Positions 26,864-36,394 of a stretch of DNA of 64,000 nucleotides are shown here, piece by piece. A program made the translations under genes and the position numbers. The stretch is from Opitutales bacterium (GTDB lineage Bacteria > Verrucomicrobiota > Verrucomicrobiia > Opitutales > Intestinicryptomonadaceae): positions 62,001-126,000 of the forward strand of contig SUVP01000007.1 of NCBI GenBank assembly GCA_015061945.1, given 5' to 3'. Positions within the stretch are counted from its first letter, which is position 1, and the number at the start of each line of letters is the position of its first letter. The notes beneath the pieces are model-generated. The model was not told the origin of the DNA. It did not search any database and was given only the letters and a program-made list of their open reading frames with translations.

Positions 26864-28924
26864 ATGAAAAAAATGCGTTATATTATATTAGGTACGATTG
26901 TTGCGTTAGCGTCAGCGTGTAGTTCAGTTTCTACAACTTCGGCTTCGGAACAATGTGAAGATAAACTTGAAATTCTCAACTTGGTAATGCTTTTCGACGA
27001 ACACGTTGAAGACCAAGCGAAAGACCTTGTGGAAATGTCGAAAAACAAAGTTGCCGATGTCCATATGATTTCGTTTTTCCTCGTACCAGAAGGCAATCCG
27101 CCAATCGATAAACTTTCGCTCTATATAAATAAATATAAGCGTTTGCGAAAAGCTATCGGCGATAACGACTGCAAAACTGGAATCATTTTTCAAGCCACAA
27201 TGGGACACGGCTTCCCTCTTGAAGTTCCACATCCATATCAACAGTTGGTTTCTCGAGACGACACTCAAAGAAGTAAGATTGTTACAAAAAATATCGTATG
27301 CCCACTCGACGAAAATTTCCAAAAATATATCTTGGGTTGCATAAAAAAGATTGCCGAACTCAAGCCAGCTCTCGTTATGGTTGATGACGACTTCCGTCTT
27401 TTCGGTGGACGCAACGCATGCCTTTGCCCTCTACATCTCGCAAAACTCAAAAAAGATTTCGGATACGACTTAACTCGTGAACAAGTTAAAAAGCACCTCA
27501 AAGGCAATTCCGAACTCGATAAAAAAATATCCGACGCTATGACAAAAGTTTGTAGCAACTCACTTATCGAGCTTGCAAAAAAAATTCGTGCAACACTCGA
27601 TGAAGTCGATCCAAATTTGCATTGCGAAATGTGTGGTTCGCCTATGGATATGATTCATGATGGCGATATTGCTCGCATCCTCGCTGGCAAAGGCAAGCCT
27701 GCAACTTTGCGTATAGGCAACGCTCGCTACGGTCATATGAAGTATGATGATATTTTCACAACAGCACGCAAACTTGCTGTTCAAAATGCAATCGCAAAGC
27801 CCGACAGAATCTACGCGGAGCTTGATACATTCCCTCGCAACCGTTATTTTTCGGGGGCAAGAGCCTTGCACACTGGGTTTATCGTTTCTATGCTCGAAGG
27901 TGCATCGGGTGCAAAATATTGGCCAAACAGATTTGTCGATTACGAACCCGATAGTGGAATTGAATTCAAAAAAATTCTTTCAACAAACCGCCCTGCGTAC
28001 GACACTCTCTATAAAGAATTGAAAGGTATGAATACAAACGTTGGCGTTGCAGACCTTATCCCACCAACACACACAACACTTCGCTACGACCAAAGTATAC
28101 ATTTTGATAACGCATTTTACTGGACAAATATCACTGGCGTAATGGGCTTGCCAGTAGTATTTCAACCATTGGAAAATCTCGATAGACCAGTATTCTTGCG
28201 TGGCAGAACAGCAATGTTGCTGACAAATTCGCAACTTGAAAAAATCCTTTCTATCGGAGCAGTTCTCGATGGAGACGCTGCAATGGAAGTGCAAAAACGT
28301 GGTCTCGGCGATTTACTTGGTGTAAAAGTTTCTGAATGGGATAAGAATCAAAAAATCACACGCGAACAATTTGCAAAAAATTGTGGCAAAGGTGCAGGCA
28401 AATTTATCGAACCACCCGCAAACCCTGTAAAATTGGAGCTTTCAAGCGATAAGACCGAAGTTTTCTCAACCTTTATTCACTTGCCATACACATACGGCGA
28501 CAAAAAACTCGCACGCACACTTGCACCTGCTTCGACACTTTTCACAAATAAAAAAGGTGGCAAAGTTGCCGTATTTGCTTCGCGTCCAGAATGGGCTAAC
28601 CACTTGTCAGAATCGAGAAAAGCAATGTACATCGAGCTGTTAAATCGTATCAGCCCAATGCCAATTTGGTACGAACAAGACGCACAATGCTACTTCAAGG
28701 CTGGCACACTCAAAAATGGTGCAACTTTGGCAGTTCTCACAAATACTGGCATCGACCCACTTCAACCTTTTGTCTTGAATGGAACAAAGAAATTCACAAA
28801 AGGTGAATACTTGGATACCGACGGCAAATGGAAGAAACTCGATGCAAAATTTGATGGCACACGCATTGAAGTCAACCACAGAGCCGAAATTTATAATCCA
28901 GTAATTATGCGATTCTGGCAGTAA
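26864..28924 (+). CDS. Predicted lipoprotein with glycosidase-like TIM barrel, family not recognised
   Basis: A 686-residue exported protein: MKKMRYIILGTIVALASAC has a lipobox-like ASAC. The middle region reads like a TIM barrel of beta-galactosidase/GH42-type proteins: ALVMVDDDFRLFGGRNACLC (residues about 166-185), then CEMCGSPMDM, YAELDTFPRNRYFSG and GASGAKYWPNRF. The C-terminal part (about 530-686) is beta-rich. Acidic residues in MVDDDFR and YAELDT are candidate catalytic groups. I do not recognise a named family. It stands alone in the forward direction with its own terminator. Confidence 0.55.
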   Translation: MKKMRYIILGTIVALASACSSVSTTSASEQCEDKLEILNLVMLFDEHVEDQAKDLVEMSKNKVADVHMISFFLVPEGNPPIDKLSLYINKYKRLRKAIGDNDCKTGIIFQATMGHGFPLEVPHPYQQLVSRDDTQRSKIVTKNIVCPLDENFQKYILGCIKKIAELKPALVMVDDDFRLFGGRNACLCPLHLAKLKKDFGYDLTREQVKKHLKGNSELDKKISDAMTKVCSNSLIELAKKIRATLDEVDPNLHCEMCGSPMDMIHDGDIARILAGKGKPATLRIGNARYGHMKYDDIFTTARKLAVQNAIAKPDRIYAELDTFPRNRYFSGARALHTGFIVSMLEGASGAKYWPNRFVDYEPDSGIEFKKILSTNRPAYDTLYKELKGMNTNVGVADLIPPTHTTLRYDQSIHFDNAFYWTNITGVMGLPVVFQPLENLDRPVFLRGRTAMLLTNSQLEKILSIGAVLDGDAAMEVQKRGLGDLLGVKVSEWDKNQKITREQFAKNCGKGAGKFIEPPANPVKLELSSDKTEVFSTFIHLPYTYGDKKLARTLAPASTLFTNKKGGKVAVFASRPEWANHLSESRKAMYIELLNRISPMPIWYEQDAQCYFKAGTLKNGATLAVLTNTGIDPLQPFVLNGTKKFTKGEYLDTDGKWKKLDAKFDGTRIEVNHRAEIYNPVIMRFWQ

Positions 28925-28940
28925 AAATTGATTCAAATGA

Positions 28941-28972
28941 AAAAGGCGAAAAGAAAAAACTTTTCGCCTTTT
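28941..28972. terminator. Bidirectional intrinsic terminator
   Basis: A 13-bp stem (AAAAGGCGAAAAG / CTTTTCGCCTTTT) around a loop of six A, followed by T-run on the plus strand. It serves the forward lipoprotein gene and lies at the end of the convergent Fic gene. Confidence 0.9.
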
Positions 28973-28988
28973 TTTGTAGATAGAAAAA

Positions 28989-30047
28989 TTATTCAATAAC
29001 TTTCCAAACTCCGTTTCGACGACCACCTTCTCGCACAAGACGACCTTTTTCTTGGAGCAATACTGTCATTCTTTTCAGTGTTCTAACAGAAATACCTAAT
29101 TTTTCAGAAAGTTTTATTTGGGTTATCTGTGGTGTTGCTTTTAATGCGTTTAATAATGCGACCTCTTCTAACGTACATTCTAAAGTGCCATTTTGGCACT
29201 TTGGAATTTTAAGTTTGGCACTTTGGGGAATATCTTTTTGATAGGAAATATGCATCTCTCTATTCTTAAGCAAATAATTTTCGCCAAGAATTAAATTTCT
29301 AAAGAACATCAGAAGAAAGCGGGATGTCGCCGAGACTCCTTTTTGTATATTTGTATAATTAGCACGAACCAACGCATTTCTAAAATACCAAGAATGTTCT
29401 TTAAACAAATCATTATCGACAGAAAATCCAAAAGTACGCAGATACTTTATTAAGAAAACTGCTGTTGTCCGAGTATTCCCTTCTCCAAACGGATGAATTT
29501 GCCAAATATCAGATATAAATTTTGCAATATTTTCTATCGCTTCAGAAATTGAACATTTTGAATAATCAAATTTTTTTTCCTTTGCGAAATCGTATTCCAA
29601 AGTTTCGAGCAAATCTGTTGCACTTGCGTATAAAACAGTATCGTTATCTAAAACCCATTCTTTTTTGGTTATATTATAATCGCGTAATTTGCCTGCAAAC
29701 TCGTAAAGACCTGAGAACAAATGTCTGTGAATAGAAATCAACCCAACAGGTGAAAAAGTGAATGTCTTTTCCGAGAGTAATTCTGTTATGCGAACAGATA
29801 CTTCGTCGGCTTCTTGTTTGCGTGATAAACTTTTCTTCGTCCCCTTTTTTTCATAGTATGAATTTACGAGAGTGCGAACCTCTGAAAGCTTTATATCTCC
29901 CTCAATATGTTTGCGAGCAGTATCTATCAAATATTTTGAAACTTCTAAATCATCGACTTTTTGAAGACCGATAGCTGTTTGCCAAGCCAACGCACGTTCC
30001 GTTTTATTGGGTTCGCCTTCTCTAATATATTCGCTGAAATCGTCCAT
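28989..30047 (-). CDS. Fic-domain protein (AMPylator) with winged-helix tail
   Basis: A 352-residue protein with the Fic motif HPFGEGNTRT at residues 185-194 (consensus HPFx[D/E]GNGR; the Gly before Arg is Thr here). The preceding LISIHRHLFSGLYEFAGKLRDYNI is the usual Fic lead-in. Residues about 16-65 form a helical segment (AWQTAIGLQKVDDLEVSKYL) resembling the antitoxin-like helix of such proteins. The C-terminus (about 295-352) is a winged helix, suggesting DNA binding. Fic proteins transfer AMP to target hydroxyls. Target unknown; no separate antitoxin gene is nearby. Confidence 0.85.
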   Translation of the reverse strand: MDDFSEYIREGEPNKTERALAWQTAIGLQKVDDLEVSKYLIDTARKHIEGDIKLSEVRTLVNSYYEKKGTKKSLSRKQEADEVSVRITELLSEKTFTFSPVGLISIHRHLFSGLYEFAGKLRDYNITKKEWVLDNDTVLYASATDLLETLEYDFAKEKKFDYSKCSISEAIENIAKFISDIWQIHPFGEGNTRTTAVFLIKYLRTFGFSVDNDLFKEHSWYFRNALVRANYTNIQKGVSATSRFLLMFFRNLILGENYLLKNREMHISYQKDIPQSAKLKIPKCQNGTLECTLEEVALLNALKATPQITQIKLSEKLGISVRTLKRMTVLLQEKGRLVREGGRRNGVWKVIE

Positions 30048-30125
30048 TATAAGATAGTTCTACAACTTAATACACTATGGAATATCGCTTATTTTTCAAG
30101 CATTTTAATAATGACTAATTTAGAT

Positions 30126-30830
30126 TTAAGCGAGTTCACCTGCAGTCAGATAGACTCTTTTATCGGTCAATTTTGCGAAGTCTGGATTATGCGTTATCAA
30201 CAATAATGCCGTTTTTTGTTCAGAACAAAGATTCAAAAACATTTCCATAACATCGTTTGCAGTGGTTTCATCGAGATTACCCGTTGGCTCATCGGCAAGG
30301 ATAATTCGAGGAGAATTTATAATCGCCCGAGCAACTGCAACCCTTTGTTTTTCTCCGCCCGACAACTGCGACGGCAAGTGTTTTATTCTATCTTTCAAGC
30401 CGACTTTTTCCAAAAGCTCAACTGCTCTATCTTTTAAGGTCGCATTAAAAGTCCCTAAAATTCTCGATGCCAAGCATACGTTTTCAAGTGCATTGAGTTC
30501 TGGAACAAGACAATAGTTTTGGAAAACAAATCCCATAAATCCACCACGCAATGACGCTTGTTTTGAGTTTGAAAGATTGTCTACACGATCGCCGTCCCAA
30601 TAGATTTCTCCACTTGTTGGTGTTTCCAAACCGGCGAGAATATTTAAAAATGTAGTTTTGCCAGCTCCACTTTCGCCTCGCAAACTCACGCTTTGCCCAC
30701 GCAATACTTCGAGATTTACACCTCGCAAAACTTCGATTTCACGAGCATCGGGCGATTTAAATTTCTTGCGAATATCAACCGCTTTCAAAACTGCATCAGC
30801 CGAAGTCAAAATATTTTCCCCACTATTCAT
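30126..30830 (-). CDS. lolD: ABC transporter ATPase, LolD-like
   Basis: A 234-residue ATPase with Walker A GESGAGKTT, signature LSGGEKQRVAVARA and Walker B RIILADEPTGNLDE. The sequence is of the MacB/LolD subfamily. It overlaps the LolC-type permease by 8 bases, and with it would extract lipoproteins from the inner membrane for transfer to LolA. An unrelated export role of a MacB-like pair remains possible. Confidence 0.85.
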   Translation of the reverse strand: MNSGENILTSADAVLKAVDIRKKFKSPDAREIEVLRGVNLEVLRGQSVSLRGESGAGKTTFLNILAGLETPTSGEIYWDGDRVDNLSNSKQASLRGGFMGFVFQNYCLVPELNALENVCLASRILGTFNATLKDRAVELLEKVGLKDRIKHLPSQLSGGEKQRVAVARAIINSPRIILADEPTGNLDETTANDVMEMFLNLCSEQKTALLLITHNPDFAKLTDKRVYLTAGELA

Positions 30831-32049
30831 TTCTCATCGCCTCCGACGATTTCAAGCGTGCCGCTCTGATTGCTGGGAAAAATCCAGCGAGCGTACAAAG
30901 TACAATCGAAAACCCGCACGCCCACAACGCATCTGCAAGTTCATATTTCACTGGCAAGTGTGCAAAGTGATAAAATTCCATCAACGCTTGGCGACCAACA
31001 ATCAACTGCACAAGTGGTTCACGGAAGTGCAAAACAAGCACCGTAAGAGCAAGTCCCGCAAAAGCACCAAGCACACCAATCAAGAACCCTTGAAAACAAT
31101 ACATCAGTGCAATTTGATACGGACGTGCCCCCATTGCTCCCATCAGCCCAATTTCTCGAGTCTTTCGCAACACCGATGTGTAGAGCGATATGCAAATTGA
31201 AAACGATGCCACTAAAATAATCAGCACAATTATTAGCGACATCATCACTTTTTCCATTTTGATAACTCGCAAAAATCCCTCATTACTTGTAAGCCATGTC
31301 GACGCACGCATCGGGTACTTTAATTCTCTTTGCAAATTACGTGCAAACTTTGTGCAATCTTGATTTTCATCGAGTCTTAAAACGACAGCGTGCGTACCTT
31401 CGCCAAGCCCGTATAAATCACGCATTCGGCGGAGCGACACCAACGCTATATTTGAATCCACGTCGGAAAATCCGCTCGCCAAAAGTCCGACAACTTCGAG
31501 TCTTGCGGGCATCGGCACTTCGTCTTTTTTGATTCTATCGAGCATTGTAGGCGACAAAATCTCGACAGTATCGCCAACAGAAATACCAGCGTTCGACGCC
31601 ATATATTGACCGATAATAATGGAGTCGTCATCGAGTTTATCTATATTACCCATTCGGACAAAATTCTTTTCAGCAATAGGCAACGCACATTCGCCAGTGA
31701 TTGTATCAAAGCTACGCAACACTGGGAAAGTCGGCACATTGTTGACAAGCATCATTACTGGTCCACGAGCCGTTTGTTCAACGGCTTTCACGCCGTCCAT
31801 TTTTTTCAAACGCTCGACAAACGATTTCAAGTTGTACATCGGGCGACCATTTTGGCGGATAATCACATCGCCAGTTGTATCACGAAGTTTTGTGCCAATT
31901 TGAGAGTGAAAACCATTCATTACACTTTGCGTTCCGAACAAGCCGAGGACACCGAGTGCAACGCCCAAAACCGACACTCCAGCAAAAAAAGAAGCGACTC
32001 TCCCAGTCGGGAAGAGTTGCTTCAATGCGATGTACAACCACCACTTCAT
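30823..32049 (-). CDS. LolC/E-type lipoprotein-releasing permease
   Basis: A 408-residue permease with the FtsX/LolCE plan: one membrane segment near residues 20-45, a large periplasmic domain (about 46-270), and three C-terminal segments (about 275-400). The family start (WLYIALKQLFPTGRVASFFA) and the KTREIGLMGAMGARPYQIAL loop are typical of LolC/E. Only one permease gene is present, so a homodimer is likely. It is four bases after the lysS stop and overlaps lolD. Confidence 0.85.
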   Translation of the reverse strand: MKWWLYIALKQLFPTGRVASFFAGVSVLGVALGVLGLFGTQSVMNGFHSQIGTKLRDTTGDVIIRQNGRPMYNLKSFVERLKKMDGVKAVEQTARGPVMMLVNNVPTFPVLRSFDTITGECALPIAEKNFVRMGNIDKLDDDSIIIGQYMASNAGISVGDTVEILSPTMLDRIKKDEVPMPARLEVVGLLASGFSDVDSNIALVSLRRMRDLYGLGEGTHAVVLRLDENQDCTKFARNLQRELKYPMRASTWLTSNEGFLRVIKMEKVMMSLIIVLIILVASFSICISLYTSVLRKTREIGLMGAMGARPYQIALMYCFQGFLIGVLGAFAGLALTVLVLHFREPLVQLIVGRQALMEFYHFAHLPVKYELADALWACGFSIVLCTLAGFFPAIRAARLKSSEAMRNE

Positions 32050-32052
32050 ATT

Positions 32053-33561
32053 TTATTCTGGACGCAACGATGGGAACAAGATTGTGTCGCGGATATTCGA
32101 CGCACCAGTCAAGAGAATAACTAATCTATCGATACCAATACCCATACCACCAGCAGGTGGCATACCATATTCGAGGGCAGTCAAGAAGTCTTCATCGAGA
32201 TTTTGTTTTTCTTCGCCAACTTGTGCTTCAAACATTTCACGTTGGATAAATGGATCATTTTGTTCTGAATATGCAGGGGCAATTTCTTGTCCGTTTATGC
32301 AAAGTTCAAAGACGTCGAGAACACGTGGATCGTCCTTATTGAGTTTTGCCAATGGGCAAAGTTCGCGAGGAATGTGCATAACAAAGGTTGGTTGAATCAA
32401 ATTAGGTTCAACGAGTTTGCCATAGACATTATTTGTAATTTCGTAATCTTCGAGGTCATCCGAAAGTTCGATATCTGAATTTGTCTTCTTTGCCAGAGCT
32501 TTTGCTTCTGCGAGTTTTTCATCACGAGAAAGCGAGAACCAATCAGGGTTGCCCGTTGCTTCGATAATCAAATCCTTATAATCAACTTCACGCCATTCGC
32601 CACCGAGTTCGATAGTTCCGCCGTCTGCACGAGGAATCGATGTTGTACCCAAAACTTTTTCGCAAATGCTTTTAATCATCGAGCGGAAAAGTTCCATCAT
32701 ACCACGATGGTCAGAATACGCTTGGTAAACTTCGAGCATTGTGAATTCTGGATTATGCTTACGGTCGACACCTTCATTGCGGAAGACTCTACCCATTTCA
32801 AAAACTCTGTCGAAACCACCGACGAGCATTCTCTTGAGGTAAAGTTCGAGTGCGATACGCAAGTAGAATTCGCAATCGAGTGCGTTGAAGTGTGTGATAA
32901 ATGGGCGTGCTGCCGCACCACCAGCGATTGCGTGCAACGATGGTGTTTCAACTTCGACAAAGTCTCTTGACCAAAGGAATTCTCGTATTTCACGGACAAT
33001 CGCACTGCGAAGTTTAAAGCGTTTACGAGATTCTTGGTTGACCATAAGGTCGAGATATCTTTGGCGATAAATTTGTTCGCTATTTGTCAAGCCGTGCCAT
33101 TTTTCTGGGAGTGGACGCAAGCTCTTTGCGAGCATTTTATATTCGCATACACGCACGGTGATTTCGCCAGTCTTTGTTTTGAAAAGCTTTCCACGTGCAC
33201 CAATGATATCGCCAAGGTCGAGATTCTTTTTGAAGTCTTCGTTATAAACACCTTCTGGCAATCCGTCACGGGAAATATAAAGTTGAATAATGCCGTCACG
33301 GTCTTGAATTTTTACAAAGCTTGCTTTACCCATCAATCTGAACACCAAAACACGTCCTGCAACGCTAACTTCGTGTTCGCTGTTTGTGCCTTCTTCGATT
33401 GAATCGTCGAAAGATTCGATAGCAGTTTTGCTTGTATAGGTTTGTTCCCATTCTGCTCTGAATGGGTCAAAGCCTTTGGCTCGCATTGAGTCGAGCTTTG
33501 CTTTTCTCACTGCGTAAAGATCGTGTGAATTATCCTGAATTATTTTTTGTTCGTCGCTCAT
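32053..33561 (-). CDS. lysS: Lysyl-tRNA synthetase, class II
   Basis: A 502-residue class II synthetase. OB-fold anticodon domain near residues 50-150 (VAGRVLVFRLMGKASFVKIQ), then motif 2 FEMGRVFRNEGVDRKHNPEF and motif 3 GIGIDRLVILLTG. The start at 33561 (MSDEQKI) is preferred to the longer frame at 33609. It appears to lead lysS-lolC-lolD, with the permease start three bases after the stop. Confidence 0.96.
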   Translation of the reverse strand: MSDEQKIIQDNSHDLYAVRKAKLDSMRAKGFDPFRAEWEQTYTSKTAIESFDDSIEEGTNSEHEVSVAGRVLVFRLMGKASFVKIQDRDGIIQLYISRDGLPEGVYNEDFKKNLDLGDIIGARGKLFKTKTGEITVRVCEYKMLAKSLRPLPEKWHGLTNSEQIYRQRYLDLMVNQESRKRFKLRSAIVREIREFLWSRDFVEVETPSLHAIAGGAAARPFITHFNALDCEFYLRIALELYLKRMLVGGFDRVFEMGRVFRNEGVDRKHNPEFTMLEVYQAYSDHRGMMELFRSMIKSICEKVLGTTSIPRADGGTIELGGEWREVDYKDLIIEATGNPDWFSLSRDEKLAEAKALAKKTNSDIELSDDLEDYEITNNVYGKLVEPNLIQPTFVMHIPRELCPLAKLNKDDPRVLDVFELCINGQEIAPAYSEQNDPFIQREMFEAQVGEEKQNLDEDFLTALEYGMPPAGGMGIGIDRLVILLTGASNIRDTILFPSLRPE

Positions 33562-33666
33562 TGTTATATAAATAAAAGCCCATTCTTTCACATCTACACA
33601 AAAAGGCAACTTTTTTTACACATTATTGAATATTGACCAAAACAAAAAAATATACGATAAATTGCA

Positions 33667-34161
33667 GTGTCGATGAATTATCAAGTAACAGTTATCCGCC
33701 ACCCTCGTGAGAACCTGAAAAAATGTTCCTTACGCCACTTGCACGAACATCCAAATTTCACGTTCCACAAGGCGATTGACGGCTTTTCGTTCGACGCCAC
33801 AGGCTTCACATTGCTCGAGATAGACGCTCCGCCTATTTCAATAGAAGATGCAAATCGCCCTATACTTTTGCTCGATTCCACATGGCATTTGCTCCCCAAA
33901 GTCAGAGCAAAAGTTTATGGAAATTTTGTTCCACGAAGTCTACCGCCATCGATTTTAACAGCATATCCACGCATCTCAAAAATGCACGACGACCCTAATG
34001 GACTCGCAACAATAGAAGCACTCTACTCTGCACTCCGTGCGATTGCCTCGCCCGATGTCTCTATTTTAAAAGACTATTGCTTCGCAAAAAAATTTCTCGA
34101 AATAAACGGATGGCAAAACGATGCTCCCGCAAATTTTTTCGACGGCACACTGCAAGTTTAA
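33667..34161 (+). CDS. Tsr3/DUF367-like putative rRNA aminocarboxypropyltransferase
   Basis: A 164-residue protein from GTG 33667 (ATG 33673 also possible). Its order of motifs fits the Tsr3/DUF367 family: a KKCSLRHL segment (residues 18-25) like the family's CSGKKL, LLLDSTW (67-73) like the conserved LDCSW, then PRSLPPSILTAYPRISKMHD and GLATIEALYSAL, and a closing CFAKKFLEINGW. Tsr3 transfers a 3-amino-3-carboxypropyl group from SAM to a pseudouridine in archaeal and eukaryotic small-subunit rRNA. It diverges from lysS and its stop overlaps the NamZ stop by four bases. The bacterial role is unknown. Confidence 0.65.
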   Translation: MSMNYQVTVIRHPRENLKKCSLRHLHEHPNFTFHKAIDGFSFDATGFTLLEIDAPPISIEDANRPILLLDSTWHLLPKVRAKVYGNFVPRSLPPSILTAYPRISKMHDDPNGLATIEALYSALRAIASPDVSILKDYCFAKKFLEINGWQNDAPANFFDGTLQV

Positions 34162-35444
34162 TTTCCGTACAAATAATATTTAGAACTCGCTTTTTTGAAT
34201 TCTTGTGCTTGGCGAGACCACTTGTCTACATAATACTTCACATTTGCATTTGCACCTTTTGTAGAAATTTCTCGCCACCATTCTTGCGAGCCGACGTGTT
34301 TATTAAATAGTGAAATCTGATTTTTCCCAGCTCGAGCAAAAACGTTGCCACCATTAAATTTGCACGTTGCTTTCATCATATAAAAACTCAATTCTGTCGG
34401 GCGAAGTGAATTCCAATCAGAAATGCCGACATATAGCCCGTCGACACGTTTCCCCTTTGAATCTTTTGCAACAACAGCTCTATATGAGACTCCACGTATT
34501 CCATACGAACGCAACTCCGCCGCAATTTGCGATGGCGATTTTGACGGGAATGTAAGCAACCTAAATGGATACGTTGTGCCATACCCATGTTTAAATCCAC
34601 CTATTTGACAGCCAAGTCCTGTCATCGCATAACCGACAGCCGATGCAAAACTCGGTACTGCGGGGCTTGTTGGCACCCAACGCAAACCAGTGTCGCTCCA
34701 GAGCATCGAACGCTTCCAACCTCTCATTGGTATGACTGTTAATTTTCCACGTTTTTGTTGTTTTGATGTTATTTCCATTGCTCCGTATGTAGCCTTTGCA
34801 AAACGTGCAAGTTCGCCTATTGTCAAGCCATGGACGTATGGAACACGGAACATACCGACATAACTTTTATATTGCATATCGAGCATAGGACCATCGACTT
34901 TTAACCCACCAAGTGGATTAGGTCTATCTAAAATCATCAATTCTTTTCCGTTCTCAAAACACGCTTCAGCCGCACGGAGCATACAACTTTTGAACGTATA
35001 CGAACGCGAGCCAACGCTTTGCAAATCGACAACTAACACATCTATTTTCTTAAGCATTTCAGGCGTCGGCTTGCGATACTTCCCATAAAGCGAGTAGACA
35101 GGTAAACCTGTGCGTTTATCAATTTTATCGAAAACGGGAACATCGGCTTTTTCGTTGCCATAAATGCCATGCTCCGGACCAAACAATGCTACAAGGCGTA
35201 CATTTCTCGCACGACGCAAAACGTCAACCGTACTTACACCATATCGATTTACCCCAGCAGGATGAGTCAACAGACCGACACGCTTGCCTTTTAGTGGGGC
35301 AAAATTCATAGCTTCGAGAACGTCGATACCCAACATCACGCGTGGAGTTGTCGACGTTTTTTGTGCAAACACACAATTAGAAAAAGCCCCAACGCCTATC
35401 GACAGAATCAAAAACAATCGCAAAATTTTTATAAAAATGTACAT
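34158..35444 (-). CDS. Exo-beta-N-acetylmuramidase NamZ-type protein (DUF1343)
   Basis: A 428-residue exported protein; start at 35444 gives MYIFIKILRLFLILSIGVGA as signal peptide. DUF1343 landmarks are GKRVGLLTHPAGVNRYG, VALFGPEHGIYG, VDLQSVGSRSYTF, MILDRPNPLGG and VPYVHGLTIGELA. DUF1343 proteins are exo-muramidases releasing MurNAc from peptidoglycan fragments in recycling. It follows the B12 locus by 44 bases in the same direction, and may or may not be part of that transcript. Confidence 0.85.
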   Translation of the reverse strand: MYIFIKILRLFLILSIGVGAFSNCVFAQKTSTTPRVMLGIDVLEAMNFAPLKGKRVGLLTHPAGVNRYGVSTVDVLRRARNVRLVALFGPEHGIYGNEKADVPVFDKIDKRTGLPVYSLYGKYRKPTPEMLKKIDVLVVDLQSVGSRSYTFKSCMLRAAEACFENGKELMILDRPNPLGGLKVDGPMLDMQYKSYVGMFRVPYVHGLTIGELARFAKATYGAMEITSKQQKRGKLTVIPMRGWKRSMLWSDTGLRWVPTSPAVPSFASAVGYAMTGLGCQIGGFKHGYGTTYPFRLLTFPSKSPSQIAAELRSYGIRGVSYRAVVAKDSKGKRVDGLYVGISDWNSLRPTELSFYMMKATCKFNGGNVFARAGKNQISLFNKHVGSQEWWREISTKGANANVKYYVDKWSRQAQEFKKASSKYYLYGN

Positions 35445-35488
35445 CGTTTTCGATTCTGCCAAAAGCGACAAATTATGCAACTTTTTAA

Positions 35489-36394
35489 TTATTTTCTTTT
35501 TCTATATATCGCAAATGACAATGCGATTACTCCCAAAATAATGGCGTAAGTAGAAGGTTCTGGAACGCTACTTGTAGACGCTATATTCATCACCGCTATG
35601 CCTTGCAAATCAAATCCGCCACTACCATAAGTCAAATGTGGGTCGTAAATTTCATAACCATCGCTACCATAACAAGAGCCATCGCCGATTATATCAATCA
35701 CACGCACATACGCAACGTTGTCCAAGTCCAAATATTGATAATTTGCCAAGAAATCGTTGCAATATTCTTCGGTAAATTCGCAATCGCTACTTATGATGTA
35801 ATTGTATGCGTATTCGAGTTCTCCTAAATCAAAACAATGCCCATAATCGACCATATATTTTGATGCCAAGTTGTATATCAACGAACCTGCGTGTTGCCCA
35901 TACGCACTAATTGTTGACGCTCCCAAATAGAAGTTCGGGAAACGCACAAAATGGTTGCCGTCGGACGACACTTCTACATACGCAAGCTCCCAAAATCCCA
36001 TACCAGCTGGCGACCCTTCGTCTGCGACAATATTAGAATTTTCAAAGACAGCAAAATCGAAACCTGTACCGTTTTTTATTCCGCTTGAAAACGTCATTGT
36101 GATACTTCCGCCATTACCCAAAACTACTACATCAAAGTTATCCGCTTGCACCGCACCGATTGCTTTTTCTGGAGTTTGCCATTGTGCGTCGACAGCATAA
36201 CCGACATTGTAATTTTCGTAACCAGTCGCCCACGCTTTAATCGACGAGTTTTGGTAATGAATAGATACATCGCCCGACAACCCGATTGGCTCGCCATTTG
36301 CAAAACTCAACGTTTCATTTTGAGGCAGATATTGCGATGCAAACAAAGCACCAGCAAACGTTATACTCGATAATATTGTTATACTTTTTTTCAT
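35489..36394 (-). CDS. PEP-CTERM surface protein of the cobalamin locus
   Basis: A 301-residue exported protein with signal peptide MKKSITILSSITFAGALFA, a globular body and a PEP-CTERM tail (SVPEPSTYAIILG, ending YRKRK). Body motifs are NGTGFDFAVFENSN, ELAYVEVSSDGNHFVRFPN and YGSGGFDLQGIAV, which I associate with cell-surface proteins found beside B12-regulated receptors. The ATG overlaps the stop of the btuB-like gene (ATGA), so the two are translated together. Surface cobalamin binding is an inference from position, not from a recognised ligand site. Confidence 0.8.
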   Translation of the reverse strand: MKKSITILSSITFAGALFASQYLPQNETLSFANGEPIGLSGDVSIHYQNSSIKAWATGYENYNVGYAVDAQWQTPEKAIGAVQADNFDVVVLGNGGSITMTFSSGIKNGTGFDFAVFENSNIVADEGSPAGMGFWELAYVEVSSDGNHFVRFPNFYLGASTISAYGQHAGSLIYNLASKYMVDYGHCFDLGELEYAYNYIISSDCEFTEEYCNDFLANYQYLDLDNVAYVRVIDIIGDGSCYGSDGYEIYDPHLTYGSGGFDLQGIAVMNIASTSSVPEPSTYAIILGVIALSFAIYRKRK

